Assembly: GCA_031290815.1 (NCBI GenBank)
Contig: JAISLO010000180.1
Span: 1 to 11,028, forward strand
DNA: 11,028 nt
From: Synergistaceae bacterium
GTDB taxonomy: Bacteria; Synergistota; Synergistia; Synergistales; Synergistaceae
Direction of reading: 5' to 3'
Of the stretch, positions 1 through 6,895 are shown piece after piece. Each line of letters begins with the position of its first letter. Position 1 is the stretch's first letter. The position numbers and the translations under genes are program-made. The notes under the pieces are model-generated. The model ran no database searches and had not been told where the DNA came from. It saw only the letters and a list, made by a program, of their open reading frames with translations.

Positions 1-551
1 GAACCCGTAGACTGCGATCCGCCCGATATCTTGACGACGAATGTCACTGACGCAGTCCCGGTGAACAAGCTGAACTCGTTCTCCCTCGGCTGGCCGGCTT
101 CCACGCGCAGGGCGATGACAGCGCTCGCGTTGTAGCTTCCGCTGAGTTTCGCCAAGCCTGCCATGTCCCCCGCAAGAGCCAGCTGCACGGCCTTCCTCGC
201 GGCCGCGCTATGACGAATTTGTTTCATCTTTTTCTCGTCGACCACACGATAACCGCGGTTGATCAGCTCCTGGACTATGACCGATTCCACGATGCTCCGA
301 TGCTGATCGTCGCTCCCGTCGACCGCTACCGCGATGTCGCCCTTCTTTGGAAGCGCCGGTTTCTGTGCAGCGCCGGCGGGCGCTGGGGCGGAACCGCTGT
401 TCGAATTGCCCGACGGATTGATCTTGCTCTTTATCGCAGCATCCGACGGAGAGACAAGGAACGCTGCAATGACGAGCATTGACACGACCAAGAGCGCGGA
501 ACGCAGGAAGATCTCCGCACATGTCCTTTCAGATCTGGGAAATTTTTTCAT
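1..551 (-). CDS. Secreted TolB/FlgT-middle-like protein, partial (C-terminus beyond window)
   Basis: This is an open frame of 183 codons that starts at ATG 549-551 and runs off the left edge without a stop. The start follows a GGAAGGGAG ribosome site about 8 bases upstream and lies 21 bp after the preceding gene's stop, so it is the last visible gene of the four-gene minus-strand run. Residues 15-38 form an N-terminal hydrophobic segment ending SPSDA-A, probably a cleaved signal peptide. A Ser/Ala/Pro-rich linker covers about 42-68. From residue 71 a GDIAVAVDGS strand begins, followed by ESVIVQELINRGYRVVDE and later YNASAVIALRV. This is the alpha/beta pattern of the TolB-N-like fold seen in FlgT-middle, LpoB and CsgG-type periplasmic proteins. 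The same pattern occurs in the upstream neighbour. The exact function is unknown; an envelope or flagellar-assembly role is inferred from context only. Confidence 0.72.
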   Translation of the reverse strand, partial: MKKFPRSERTCAEIFLRSALLVVSMLVIAAFLVSPSDAAIKSKINPSGNSNSGSAPAPAGAAQKPALPKKGDIAVAVDGSDDQHRSIVESVIVQELINRGYRVVDEKKMKQIRHSAAARKAVQLALAGDMAGLAKLSGSYNASAVIALRVEAGQPRENEFSLFTGTASVTFVVKISGGSQSTG

Positions 552-572
552 ATCGATTCTCCCTTCCAGCGT

Positions 573-1808
573 TTACAGCACACCGCCGGACTTGTCTTTT
601 TCAGATCCCTCCGACGCAGGCGTCTCTTCGGGTGCCGGGGCCGCTTCTGCCATGCTGCCGGTGACTGTTTGCGAGTCGTAACCTTCTATCTCGACGCCTT
701 GCCCCGCGAGGAACGAGGCGATGTCCTTCGCAGTCTTCTCGGAATTGACGTCTATTTCGAGCATCTTGTCCTTATAGCCTCGCTCGAAGACGCTGCCGGA
801 TTTGCCCGCGAGCTCATTCAAGGCCTCCTGTATGGCCTGCGCCTGCTGGAACGATATATTGGAGATCTTGATGTTGACGACCGCGCCGGTGACGCCGCCC
901 TCCTGCCCTGAGACCAGCGCGTAAGCTATTTTGTGCACGATCTGGTTGGCAGCGGAGTTCGTTGCCTGAGCGAAAAACTTCGCCGCGCCCTCGGCAATTG
1001 AGCGGGCCATGGTGGCTTCGTTTTTCGTCTTGGCCTCGACTGTCTGCGAAGTTATCTGATAGGCGGTTTTCGTGAGCACCGCCTTCAGCTGGACCGTTGT
1101 CTCGACGCTGAATCGCGGTATCCCCAATTTTTTGTCGTTGTAGAACGAGTCGGCGTATGCCTTGCCCAACACTACGACATCCGCTCGCGTCGTGCGCGCG
1201 ACATCCATCACCTTGGACGGGTCGTTGAACGCTGCGGCAGGATCGACTGTGATCAAGGCGCGGGCCTGGTCGGGATCGATGATGAGGTATCCTGCCTTCT
1301 CGAAGACCCTCAGCGCCTCGCTCTCCGTCGCTGAGATATGCGGTTTGGCGTCCTTCACAATCTCGTCGATGATAAAAAGGATTCGGGGGTTGCCTATCGC
1401 GTTGAGTACGGCCGGACCGAGAACGCCGTCCAGGGCGGTTTCGGCCACTCCGCATTTAGCCGTGATGACGAGCATGCCGTCGGAGTCGATCTTCTCGCTC
1501 AGGATATCGAATTTCTTTACGATGCCCTTGGTCTGGGAGAACACCTTGTCCTTCACGATCGCGTAGTTCTCCATCTCCGTGATGCCCTCGACGCGCGCCC
1601 CCATCGCCTGTTCAAGTGCGCTGCGGTACGCGTCGAGCTTGGCCTCCTCACGGGCGGCGTTCTTGTTGTTGTCCTTTACCGGAGCCACGCCCTCCACTTC
1701 CACCGTAATGAGCGCGGCCTGGGCGGCGTTGGACTGCGCCGCATGAGCGGAAGATGCGATGCACAGAACGGCGGCTGAAAGAGCCAGAATTTTCAGGAGT
1801 TTTTTCAT
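573..1808 (-). CDS. FlgT-like periplasmic protein (flagellar assembly T N-domain family)
   Basis: This is a 411-residue exported protein. Its signal peptide runs 1-23 with an AHA-A cleavage site. Residues 33-125 match the FlgT N-terminal/LPP20-type pattern: VEVEGVAPV, then NAAREEAKLDAYRSALEQAMGARVEG, a TKGIVKKFDILSE segment, and a strand with DGMLVITAKCGVA. Residues 140-300 resemble the TolB-like middle domain (PRILFIIDEI, FEKAGYLIIDPDQA, RADVVVLGKAYADS). Residues 305-385 form a smaller alpha/beta domain (VVNIKISNISFQQAQAIQEAL), followed by a Glu/Pro/Ala-rich tail. Known FlgT proteins support the H- and T-rings of Vibrio flagellar motors; whether this one is flagellar is not shown, and an uncharacterised envelope role is equally possible. 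The upstream gene stops 16 bp before this start, so the two are co-transcribed. The ribosome site (AGAGGCGG) is weak and overlaps the upstream stop, suggesting translational coupling. Confidence 0.82.
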   Translation of the reverse strand: MKKLLKILALSAAVLCIASSAHAAQSNAAQAALITVEVEGVAPVKDNNKNAAREEAKLDAYRSALEQAMGARVEGITEMENYAIVKDKVFSQTKGIVKKFDILSEKIDSDGMLVITAKCGVAETALDGVLGPAVLNAIGNPRILFIIDEIVKDAKPHISATESEALRVFEKAGYLIIDPDQARALITVDPAAAFNDPSKVMDVARTTRADVVVLGKAYADSFYNDKKLGIPRFSVETTVQLKAVLTKTAYQITSQTVEAKTKNEATMARSIAEGAAKFFAQATNSAANQIVHKIAYALVSGQEGGVTGAVVNIKISNISFQQAQAIQEALNELAGKSGSVFERGYKDKMLEIDVNSEKTAKDIASFLAGQGVEIEGYDSQTVTGSMAEAAPAPEETPASEGSEKDKSGGVL

Positions 1809-1824
1809 ATCATCGGCACCGCCT

Positions 1825-2739
1825 CTACTTGCTGACGACTATCACTTTGCAGTCCTTGCGGAAGTCGGGCACGCTGGCGCGCACCTTGGAGGCGTCCGCG
1901 TTCGAGATGATGATGTTGACGTTGCCGTCCGCAAGTTTAGCCGCCTTCGCCATGATGGGGTTAGCCGTCACGCGCAGGTCTCCCTTCGCTATTTCGATGT
2001 TGTTGAAGTAGGCGCAGAGCCCCGACGTGTTGAAGCGCTCCACCGAGACGTTGTTGATGTCATATACCGGACGTCCGCTCGCGTCGAATACCTGGAACGT
2101 CATGGCAGGCGCATAGGGAAGGTGGCGGACATCGATGACCAGGCCAGTGTAGCGCTGCGGAGCGGGCTTCGAGGCTTTCTTGGCTGGCTTTGGAGCCGGC
2201 GGCTCGGGCTCGAGCGTGATAGTGATGTCTGGCGTCGCCCCGTATACCGGGTAAGGCTCGGGCTGTGGCAGAGACGGTGCCATCACCACTCGGATCTGCC
2301 CCATTTTGATGCGCCCGCGTATCGTGTACGATTCTCCGTCCCACTCTCCGTCGAGCAGTTCGACGTTCTTGATGATTCCGTGCAGCTCCGTGCGCACGCG
2401 ATCATCGGCCATGAAGTTCTCCATTGTCGTCCTCGCGTCGACTTTCACGCCGTTCATGAACTCCAGCAGATTGCGCTGCAAGTCGACGATTGCCGCACGC
2501 CGCGCGAGCGCCTTTCCCTGAGCGCTGTTGGCGCCGGTTGGGTTGACCCCCATTCCCTCCGCCTCGATGTAATCATTCGACAAGTCGAGGAGCCCGCGTT
2601 CTTTCTCCACGATCACCGGGCTGGGCGCCGGGACGGACTCGCCTTCCGCCGCGTTCCCAGTGATGGGATACGAACATACGGAGAGCAAAACCGCCAGCAA
2701 TACCAAGATCCTCCATTTGCAACAACCTCGTAACCTCAT
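1825..2739 (-). CDS. LPP20-family secreted protein with Pro-rich linker and C-terminal beta domain
   Basis: This encodes 304 residues. The frame is open to 2886, but ATG 2739 is preceded by GGAGGGG at a 7-base spacing and opens a proper signal peptide (hydrophobic 10-24, ...TGNA-A at 30), so it is taken as the start. Residues 55-148 match the LPP20 pattern: NDYIEAEGMGVNP, QGKALARRAAIVDLQRNLLE, a V-K-V-D-A-R-T-T segment, GIIKNVELLDGEWDGESYTI. A Pro/Lys/Ala linker covers 155-196. A C-terminal domain (197-304, YTGLVIDVRHLPYAPAMTFQ to KVIVVSK) is probably beta-rich. Helicobacter LPP20 is a lipoprotein, but here the only cysteine candidate (LLSVC, Cys22) has a poor lipobox, so a soluble periplasmic form is more likely. 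It sits 16 bp upstream of the FlgT-like gene and 65 bp downstream of the short LPP20-like gene. Its function is not established. Confidence 0.8.
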   Translation of the reverse strand: MRLRGCCKWRILVLLAVLLSVCSYPITGNAAEGESVPAPSPVIVEKERGLLDLSNDYIEAEGMGVNPTGANSAQGKALARRAAIVDLQRNLLEFMNGVKVDARTTMENFMADDRVRTELHGIIKNVELLDGEWDGESYTIRGRIKMGQIRVVMAPSLPQPEPYPVYGATPDITITLEPEPPAPKPAKKASKPAPQRYTGLVIDVRHLPYAPAMTFQVFDASGRPVYDINNVSVERFNTSGLCAYFNNIEIAKGDLRVTANPIMAKAAKLADGNVNIIISNADASKVRASVPDFRKDCKVIVVSK

Positions 2740-2804
2740 TTCCCTACCCCTCCAAAAATAATAATGTTGATGACTGAATGACGCGCATAACCAAACGGCA
2801 GCCG

Positions 2805-3248
2805 CTAGTCGACGTGAAGATCGGACAGCCTGGCGGCCAGCGTAATCCTGTAAATGAACCCCTCCCTTCTCTCGGAGACGATCCAATGAGGGCCGACATA
2901 TCCCGAAACGCTCGGCTTACCCTGGACTCCCTCACGTATTCTTCTAGCCTCGATCAACAGGTTGCGCCTGGCGTCGGACAGCGCCGCCCTCCGCGCCAGC
3001 TTGCTCGATATCGTGCGCGGAGATATGATTTTCCCTATTCCTGTGGCCGTCACCACATCATCGTTATCCAGGCGCTCTCCGTCAGAGTTTTTCGCGGCTT
3101 CGGCGACGGACAACGCCGCCAATGCCGGACGGACGCCGCCATCCGCACCGCCTTTGAACATCTCGGGGCAAAGCGGCAGCAACCCGCCCACGATGAGCGC
3201 CGTCACAACGAGACAATGGAAAATTCTATTCCCGCCCATCCTCTTCAT
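2805..3248 (-). CDS. Short LPP20-like secreted or membrane-anchored protein
   Basis: This encodes 147 residues and is the first gene of the minus-strand run. The start is uncertain. GTG 3257 and ATG 3239 are also in frame. ATG 3248 is preferred because AAAGGA lies 10 bases upstream and a positively charged N-region then leads into a hydrophobic segment (about 11-27). Residues 65-140 contain a compact LPP20-like domain: VTATGIGKIIS, SSKLARRAALSDARRNLLIEARRI, then a Gly-rich turn and the strand EGFIYRITLAARLSDL. The helix with LARRAALSDARRNLL is clearly related to the matching helix (LARRAAIVDLQRNLL) of the next gene, so these are probably paralogues that arose by local duplication. The next gene starts 65 bp downstream. 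The function is unknown. The absence of a second domain makes it a possible partner or regulator of the larger paralogues (inference). Confidence 0.72.
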   Translation of the reverse strand: MKRMGGNRIFHCLVVTALIVGGLLPLCPEMFKGGADGGVRPALAALSVAEAAKNSDGERLDNDDVVTATGIGKIISPRTISSKLARRAALSDARRNLLIEARRIREGVQGKPSVSGYVGPHWIVSERREGFIYRITLAARLSDLHVD

Positions 3249-3319
3249 AACCTCCACTTCCTTTCCATCTCCGATGATTAAGAAGGCTGATTCATCGCCA
3301 GCGGCCCTTTAGCGCAAAG

Positions 3320-3348
3320 ATTTAAACTCAGACACAGCCGCACTTCAA
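3320..3348 (-). promoter_or_regulatory. Candidate sigma-70 promoter for the LPP20/FlgT-like gene run
   Basis: On the minus strand, TTGAAG (3348-3343) is followed 17 bases later by TTAAAT (3325-3320). Each box matches 4 of 6 consensus bases. Transcription would start near 3313, giving a leader of about 65 bases before ATG 3248. The dyad motif at 3362-3382 lies directly upstream of the -35 box, a natural place for an activator or repressor. This is a weak consensus match and is not proven. Confidence 0.33.
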
Positions 3349-3382
3349 AACCGCAGAATCTCGTTTTGATGATTTAATCAGC
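3349..3382. repeat. Dyad-symmetric motif, copy 1 (near the LPP20-like promoter)
   Basis: This segment matches 3783-3819 on the same strand. The core at 3362-3382 and its partner at 3799-3819 share 18 of 21 bases, and both cores are preceded by AACCGC and a GAAT/GAAAT-type stretch. Inside is the dyad TGAT-GATTTA-ATCA (3367-3380). In copy 2 the outer arms change to TGAC and GTCA, keeping the symmetry. It lies just upstream of the candidate LPP20-like promoter. It is likely a binding site for a dimeric regulator; the regulator is not identified. Confidence 0.5.
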
Positions 3383-3388
3383 GTTTCC

Positions 3389-3417
3389 ACAAGTGCCGTT
3401 CGGTTTCAGACAAGTGC
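3389..3417. repeat. Two 8-bp direct repeats ACAAGTGC with 21-bp period
   Basis: ACAAGTGC occurs at 3389-3396 and again at 3410-3417. The 21-bp period is two helical turns, so both copies face the same side of the DNA. They lie just upstream of copy 1 of the dyad motif, on the far side from the LPP20-like gene. Such spacing is typical of tandem regulator sites upstream of a promoter, but two short copies could also occur by chance. Confidence 0.35.
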
Positions 3418-3545
3418 TAAATATTTAAAGAGCTGAGCGCGCCGAAACGCTTTTATTAATTGTTCTAATTTGGGGCTTCTGATTTCATTTGGTAAGCACG
3501 AAAATAAAATTTTCCTTGGCAAACATTAAGTTTATAATAACACCG

Positions 3546-3740
3546 TCATGCCCCATATTCAATAGATTTTTTGATACTCTCCGCGTGTTTTTTGGGCATT
3601 CGAGCTTGCTCATCGGACCAGAAACCTGAGGTCACGACGAAAGATAATACGGTAATTTTGTTGTTATAGAATAAATTATCTGCGATAATAGAGGGAATTT
3701 GAGACTGGCGAGGAGGGATCGGCGGCGGGAAATAAATCAT
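3546..3740 (-). other. Doubtful 64-codon ORF, possible gene remnant
   Basis: The frame runs from ATG 3740 to TGA 3546. No ribosome site precedes the start and the first 28 residues look non-natural (Pro/Ile-rich). The last 30 residues look more protein-like: VVTSGFWSDEQ, then a Lys/Glu-rich amphipathic helix (PKKHAESIKKSIEYGA). The phrase TSGFWSDE recalls TGFWSED at the end of the Cache domain of the neighbouring chemoreceptor, but nothing else aligns. It may be the tail of a decayed gene or a chance frame. No function is assigned. Confidence 0.2.
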
Positions 3741-3782
3741 ATCGGCGCGTTGGAATTCATGGAATCGTTTAAAACACGAAAG

Positions 3783-3819
3783 AACCGCTCGAAATCACCG
3801 TTTTGACGATTTGGTCAGC
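3783..3819. repeat. Dyad-symmetric motif, copy 2 (upstream of chemoreceptor gene)
   Basis: This is the second copy of the motif at 3349-3382, in the same orientation. The dyad here is TGAC-GATTTG-GTCA (3804-3817). Relative to copy 1, both arms are changed in matching ways (T to C on the left, A to G on the right). The copy ends 43 bp before the chemoreceptor ATG, where it would overlap or abut that promoter. Confidence 0.5.
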
Positions 3820-3838
3820 TTAATTGTCGCTGTATAAA
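3811..3838 (+). promoter_or_regulatory. Tentative chemoreceptor promoter
   Basis: TATAAA at 3833-3838 is a reasonable -10 box directly preceded by TG. The best -35 at a 16-base spacing is the weak TTGGTC (3811-3816), inside copy 2 of the dyad motif. A start near 3845 would leave a very short leader before ATG 3863. A better -35 (TTGACG, 3803-3808) is 24 bases away, too far for a normal sigma-70 promoter. The overlap with the dyad would suit regulation by occlusion. Confidence 0.3.
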
Positions 3839-3862
3839 GTCCAATTCTGGGGGGAAATCAAG

Positions 3863-5701
3863 ATGAGCCTGCGGTATAAGCTGACACTGTTCACGGTCGG
3901 AATTATAATTATGCTGACGTTGGTCTCAGTCATATTTCAAATTTATGAAATGCGGGCGAGCTACGAGGAAAACATGCTGTTCGCACGGGAATCGCTCTTC
4001 GACTCCCAAAAAAATAACATGAAGAACATCACCGTGGCGGTGTCCTCCATCTTTGAATACTTCGACGCGCAGGTGCGCGATGGCAGAATGACGTTGGAAG
4101 AGGCTCAGGTCATGGCTCGCGAACAGATCAGGTTCATCCGCTACGACACGGATAACGAGGCCTTGTCCGGGGGAAATTACTTCTGGATTGACGACACGGA
4201 GGGCAACAACATCCTGCACCCCATAACGCCTCAGATAGAAGGCAAAAACCGCATAGGGGCGCGCGACGCCATGAACATGGAACATATACGCGCCATAATA
4301 GAGGCTGGCATGAGGGGCGGGGATTTCACAGAGTTCCACTACGAAAAACCGGGCGAGAAGGAGGGCAAACCAAAGGTGGGCTACTCCGTCGAGTACAAGC
4401 CGTGGAAATGGGTCATAGGAACCGGATTTTGGAGCGAGGACTGGAACGCCGGAATCGAATCGAGCATGGACGTGGTTAGAAGCCGCTCTCAGGCATTTCT
4501 GGAAAGGCTGATCTTTCAAACCATCGCAGGATTCTCTGGCATAATCCTTATTGTGCTCGTTCTGACTTTTCTCTACACCAAAAGATTTGTGCGCCCAATA
4601 GTGAACCTGTGCCACGCCTCGGAGGAGATAGCACGCGGCAACTTCGACCTGGCAATAGGCGGCAGTGAAAATGGCGGCGACGAGATAGGCGTTTTGAGCA
4701 ACTCAATGAGAAACATGATCACGAACCTGTCGTCACTGCTCAGGCAGATGAACATATCGGCGGAGGAACTCCTGAAATCGAGCGAACAGCTCTCCGCCAA
4801 CGCCGGTCAGTCCGCCAGGGTGACAGAAGAGGTCTCAGCCTCGGTGGACGGCATCACAAAGGACACAAAGGCCCAGACCCGAGCGGTGAGCGATATGACC
4901 AACGCCATAAGGGACATGACGGCGGGGCTGGATAATGTCGCGTCGATCAGCTCGGCCATATCCGAAAAATCTCTGCGAACATCCGAACTGGCGGAAAACG
5001 GCAGCAAATCCCTCGGCGAAACTATCCGTCAGATCGACGACATCTCGAAGACCACGAGACAGACCGCGGAAGCAATCAGAAGCCTCGGCGAAAAATCGAA
5101 AAAGATAAACGAGATAGTGACGCTTATAAACGCCATATCCAACCAGACGAATCTGTTGGCGCTGAACGCCGCCATAGAGGCGGCTCGTGCCGGAGACGCG
5201 GGGCGCGGCTTCGCAGTCGTAGCCGAAGAGGTGAGAAAACTGGCGGAACAGTCACGTCAAGCGACTGAAAAAATATCCGCAGAGATAAAGGAAATTCAGA
5301 ACGACACAGAAAACACCGTAAAGCTGATGAACGCAGGAGTGACCGAGTCGGAAAGGGGTGTCAAGGCGGTCACCAGCAACGGCGAAATGTTCGAAAAGAT
5401 CATAGCCGACATAACCATCCTGAACGGAGAAATTCAGCAGATATCGTCAGTTACCAACCAACTGTCCGCATCGAGCAAGAGCATCCAAAGCTCTGTCGAC
5501 GAACTGGGCGATATAAGCGTAAAGACATCGAGAGCTGCCATGTACATAGCGGCGGCTGCGAAGGAACAATCCACCGACATGAATAAGATAGCCGTGTCGA
5601 GCGTCAACCTGCTGAACATTGCCGAGACGATGCAGGATCAGGTGAAGCATTTCAACATATCCGAAGAATCGGAGACGCCAAGGCTGACAACAGCCAATTG
5701 A
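3863..5701 (+). CDS. Methyl-accepting chemotaxis protein with single Cache domain
   Basis: This is a 612-residue transmembrane chemoreceptor. It senses a small ligand outside the cytoplasm and controls CheA through CheW. TM1 spans about 8-27. A single Cache-2-type sensor covers about 30-205 and has the family signature YFWIDD (106-111), then NILHP, and near the end KPWKWVIGTGFW (179-190). TM2 spans about 217-238 and HAMP about 239-292 (FVRPIVNL, ARGNFDL, DEIGVLSNSM). The coiled-coil signalling domain runs about 300-595, with the hairpin tip around 413-464 (INAISNQTNLLALNAAIEAARAG, then GRGFAVVAEEVRKLAEQS). There is no CheR/CheB-tethering pentapeptide at the C-terminus (ends PRLTTAN). The frame extends upstream to TTG 3824, but ATG 3863 after GGGGGGA gives a standard MSLRYKL start. 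The ligand is unknown; Cache-2 domains often bind small organic acids. It converges with the Rep gene 35 bp downstream. Confidence 0.95.
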   Translation: MSLRYKLTLFTVGIIIMLTLVSVIFQIYEMRASYEENMLFARESLFDSQKNNMKNITVAVSSIFEYFDAQVRDGRMTLEEAQVMAREQIRFIRYDTDNEALSGGNYFWIDDTEGNNILHPITPQIEGKNRIGARDAMNMEHIRAIIEAGMRGGDFTEFHYEKPGEKEGKPKVGYSVEYKPWKWVIGTGFWSEDWNAGIESSMDVVRSRSQAFLERLIFQTIAGFSGIILIVLVLTFLYTKRFVRPIVNLCHASEEIARGNFDLAIGGSENGGDEIGVLSNSMRNMITNLSSLLRQMNISAEELLKSSEQLSANAGQSARVTEEVSASVDGITKDTKAQTRAVSDMTNAIRDMTAGLDNVASISSAISEKSLRTSELAENGSKSLGETIRQIDDISKTTRQTAEAIRSLGEKSKKINEIVTLINAISNQTNLLALNAAIEAARAGDAGRGFAVVAEEVRKLAEQSRQATEKISAEIKEIQNDTENTVKLMNAGVTESERGVKAVTSNGEMFEKIIADITILNGEIQQISSVTNQLSASSKSIQSSVDELGDISVKTSRAAMYIAAAAKEQSTDMNKIAVSSVNLLNIAETMQDQVKHFNISEESETPRLTTAN

Positions 5702-5750
5702 TGCGCGTTTGTGAACCCGCTCGCCGGTATGGGCGGTCAGCCGCGGCTGA
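5702..5750. other. Convergent gene junction with short palindrome
   Basis: Only 35 bp separate the stop codons of the chemoreceptor and the Rep gene. A perfect 14-bp palindrome, TCAGCCGCGGCTGA, lies at 5737-5750 and includes the Rep stop codon. There is no unpaired loop within it and no T-run on either side, so it is not a convincing intrinsic terminator. Nothing else is visible here. Confidence 0.4.
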
Positions 5751-6726
5751 GGAGTTCGGCCTCACGGTCGATGGGAGGCTTTTCGCTTTCCAGCCCTGTG
5801 TCGGACAAGCGTAAGAATATGTTGTTCATCTTGCGCTCGACGCAGAACTTACACACGCCGGACGACTTTTTGGGGCTGCATGTCTTGCCCGATTTCATAA
5901 GTTTATCGCGGCACTGAATCACTGCCTTTTGGTTCGCCGAGTGCTCCTTGATCGCCCTCTCTTTTTCCGCCGAGACCGCGTCAGATTGTCTTTTGTCGAA
6001 CAGATCCTGATTGAAGATAAACTGGATCGCTGTCACCTTGCGCAGCCCCGGCCTTACCGGAAGCCAGTTGAAGCGAAATTCGGTGAGGCTCGTAATATCG
6101 TCATGCGCTTTTTCAAGAACCCTCATGCGGAAGTTGTTGAAGTCTTTTTTAAATGACGGCGGGACGTCGAGATATTTATACAAATCCTCCAGCGATATGG
6201 TAACTTCGATCTTGTCAGACCACGACTTCAGTATTTCATAAATGCGCTGGCTGTATATGCTTGGAAGCTGCAAAAACTCCTCCAGGCTGTACTTAGTAAA
6301 GCGTTTGTGGAGATTAAGATAGTGAGGCTTCAGGTTTGCGTGAAAACAGATCTCGATTATTCCCCTCTTCGAGTCTATGGCGCACATCGAAAATACGTTA
6401 TATATGACCTCCCTGGAGTCGGATTCATAGATCGTTATCGTCCTGCTCATCATGTTGCGAATCACTCTGGCCAAGTCCTTGTAAACCTTGCCGTTAGCGT
6501 TCTTCCCAACGAGCTCGGTGATCGGCATGGCATAAACCTTAAAGTCCTCGTCGTCGGGCCTCACCCTTGCGGCCAATCTCGCGATCAGACGCGGTTCCCA
6601 TACACTCTCTATGACCCACTTAGAGCGAATCAGGGCGTTTGACTTGACCACAAGGTCATTGCAGGAGTCAGTCCTCACGACTGCATTTGAAACTACCGGC
6701 CGCTCCAATTCGATCCTCTGCTTCAT
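5737..6726 (-). CDS. Rep_3-family replication initiator protein (RepB/RepE type)
   Basis: This encodes 329 residues of the plasmid initiator family (Rep_3, as in F RepE and pPS10 RepA), whose members bind origin iterons through two winged-helix domains. WH1 covers about 25-140 (VVKSNALIRS, FKVYAMPITEL, KVYKDLARVIRNMMSR). WH2 covers about 150-245 with the family motif SIYSQRIYEILKSW and FNNFRMRVLEKAHDDI. The tail from 246 is unusual: a basic stretch with Cys272, Cys283, Cys292 and Cys295 (last pair in GVCKFC), possibly a metal-binding knuckle. The frame is open to ATG 6771, but GGAGT sits 7 bases before ATG 6726, and the promoter at 6784-6756 would start transcription near 6749, inside the longer frame. 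The start is therefore 6726. The neighbours are ordinary chromosomal-type genes, so this is either an integrated plasmid remnant, a chromosomally maintained Rep, or part of a large replicon. Confidence 0.87.
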   Translation of the reverse strand: MKQRIELERPVVSNAVVRTDSCNDLVVKSNALIRSKWVIESVWEPRLIARLAARVRPDDEDFKVYAMPITELVGKNANGKVYKDLARVIRNMMSRTITIYESDSREVIYNVFSMCAIDSKRGIIEICFHANLKPHYLNLHKRFTKYSLEEFLQLPSIYSQRIYEILKSWSDKIEVTISLEDLYKYLDVPPSFKKDFNNFRMRVLEKAHDDITSLTEFRFNWLPVRPGLRKVTAIQFIFNQDLFDKRQSDAVSAEKERAIKEHSANQKAVIQCRDKLMKSGKTCSPKKSSGVCKFCVERKMNNIFLRLSDTGLESEKPPIDREAELLSRG

Positions 6727-6755
6727 GTCATCAACTCCAATTATAATCTCTGGAA

Positions 6756-6784
6756 TGTATAACATAGCCATATAAATATGTCAA
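6756..6784 (-). promoter_or_regulatory. Sigma-70 promoter of the Rep gene
   Basis: On the minus strand a perfect TTGACA (6784-6779) is followed after exactly 17 bases by TATACA (6761-6756), which also carries an extended -10 TG one base upstream. This is the best promoter in the window. It predicts a start near 6749, a leader of about 22 bases and a GGAGT ribosome site (6738-6734) before ATG 6726. It also excludes the in-frame ATG at 6771. Confidence 0.68.
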
Positions 6785-6844
6785 TAATGTATGACTAGTC
6801 CAGCAGGGCAGACGCATCAGAGCTCTTAACGCATGGCATGACAG

Positions 6845-6863
6845 AACTTGTGAGTTCCAAGTT
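6845..6863. repeat. Hyphenated palindrome AACTTG-N7-CAAGTT
   Basis: The arms AACTTG (6845-6850) and CAAGTT (6858-6863) are perfect inverted repeats. TTGTGAGTT (6848-6856), which lies across this palindrome, has a perfect inverted partner AACTCACAA at 6920-6928. GAACTT is repeated directly at 6844, 6885 and 6893. These elements lie upstream of both the Rep gene and the flavoprotein operon, and may be operator or origin elements. Confidence 0.4.
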
Positions 6864-6895
6864 TAAAATGGGGTAATTTGAATGGAACTTTCGAA

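Larger units (their letters stand above)
3383..3798. other. AT-rich divergent intergenic region
   Basis: This is the central part of the roughly 600-bp gap between the divergent LPP20-like and chemoreceptor genes. Apart from the two ACAAGTGC repeats, it holds a perfect TATAAT at 3533-3538 without a convincing -35 box and one 64-codon minus-strand frame (3546-3740). No tRNA, terminator or well-supported gene was seen. Composition is clearly more AT-rich than the flanking genes from about 3420 to 3545. Confidence 0.6.

Noticed and set aside
1759..2733. Long 324-codon plus-strand frame, with 814-1455 and others over the minus-strand genes
   Set aside because: It is the complement of the LPP20-like gene. 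Its translation is rich in Arg/His/Val/Asp with no family pattern, while the minus strand has signal peptides, ribosome sites and recognisable domains.
3533..3538. Perfect TATAAT as a chemoreceptor promoter
   Set aside because: No usable -35 box lies 16-18 bases upstream (TTTTCC at best; TTGGCA is only 11 bases away), and it would give a leader of over 300 bases. Such a hexamer is expected by chance in this AT-rich stretch.
3926..4615. 229-codon minus-strand frame opposite the chemoreceptor
   Set aside because: The plus strand encodes a complete chemoreceptor with all expected domains. The opposite frame is a shadow with no recognisable domain.
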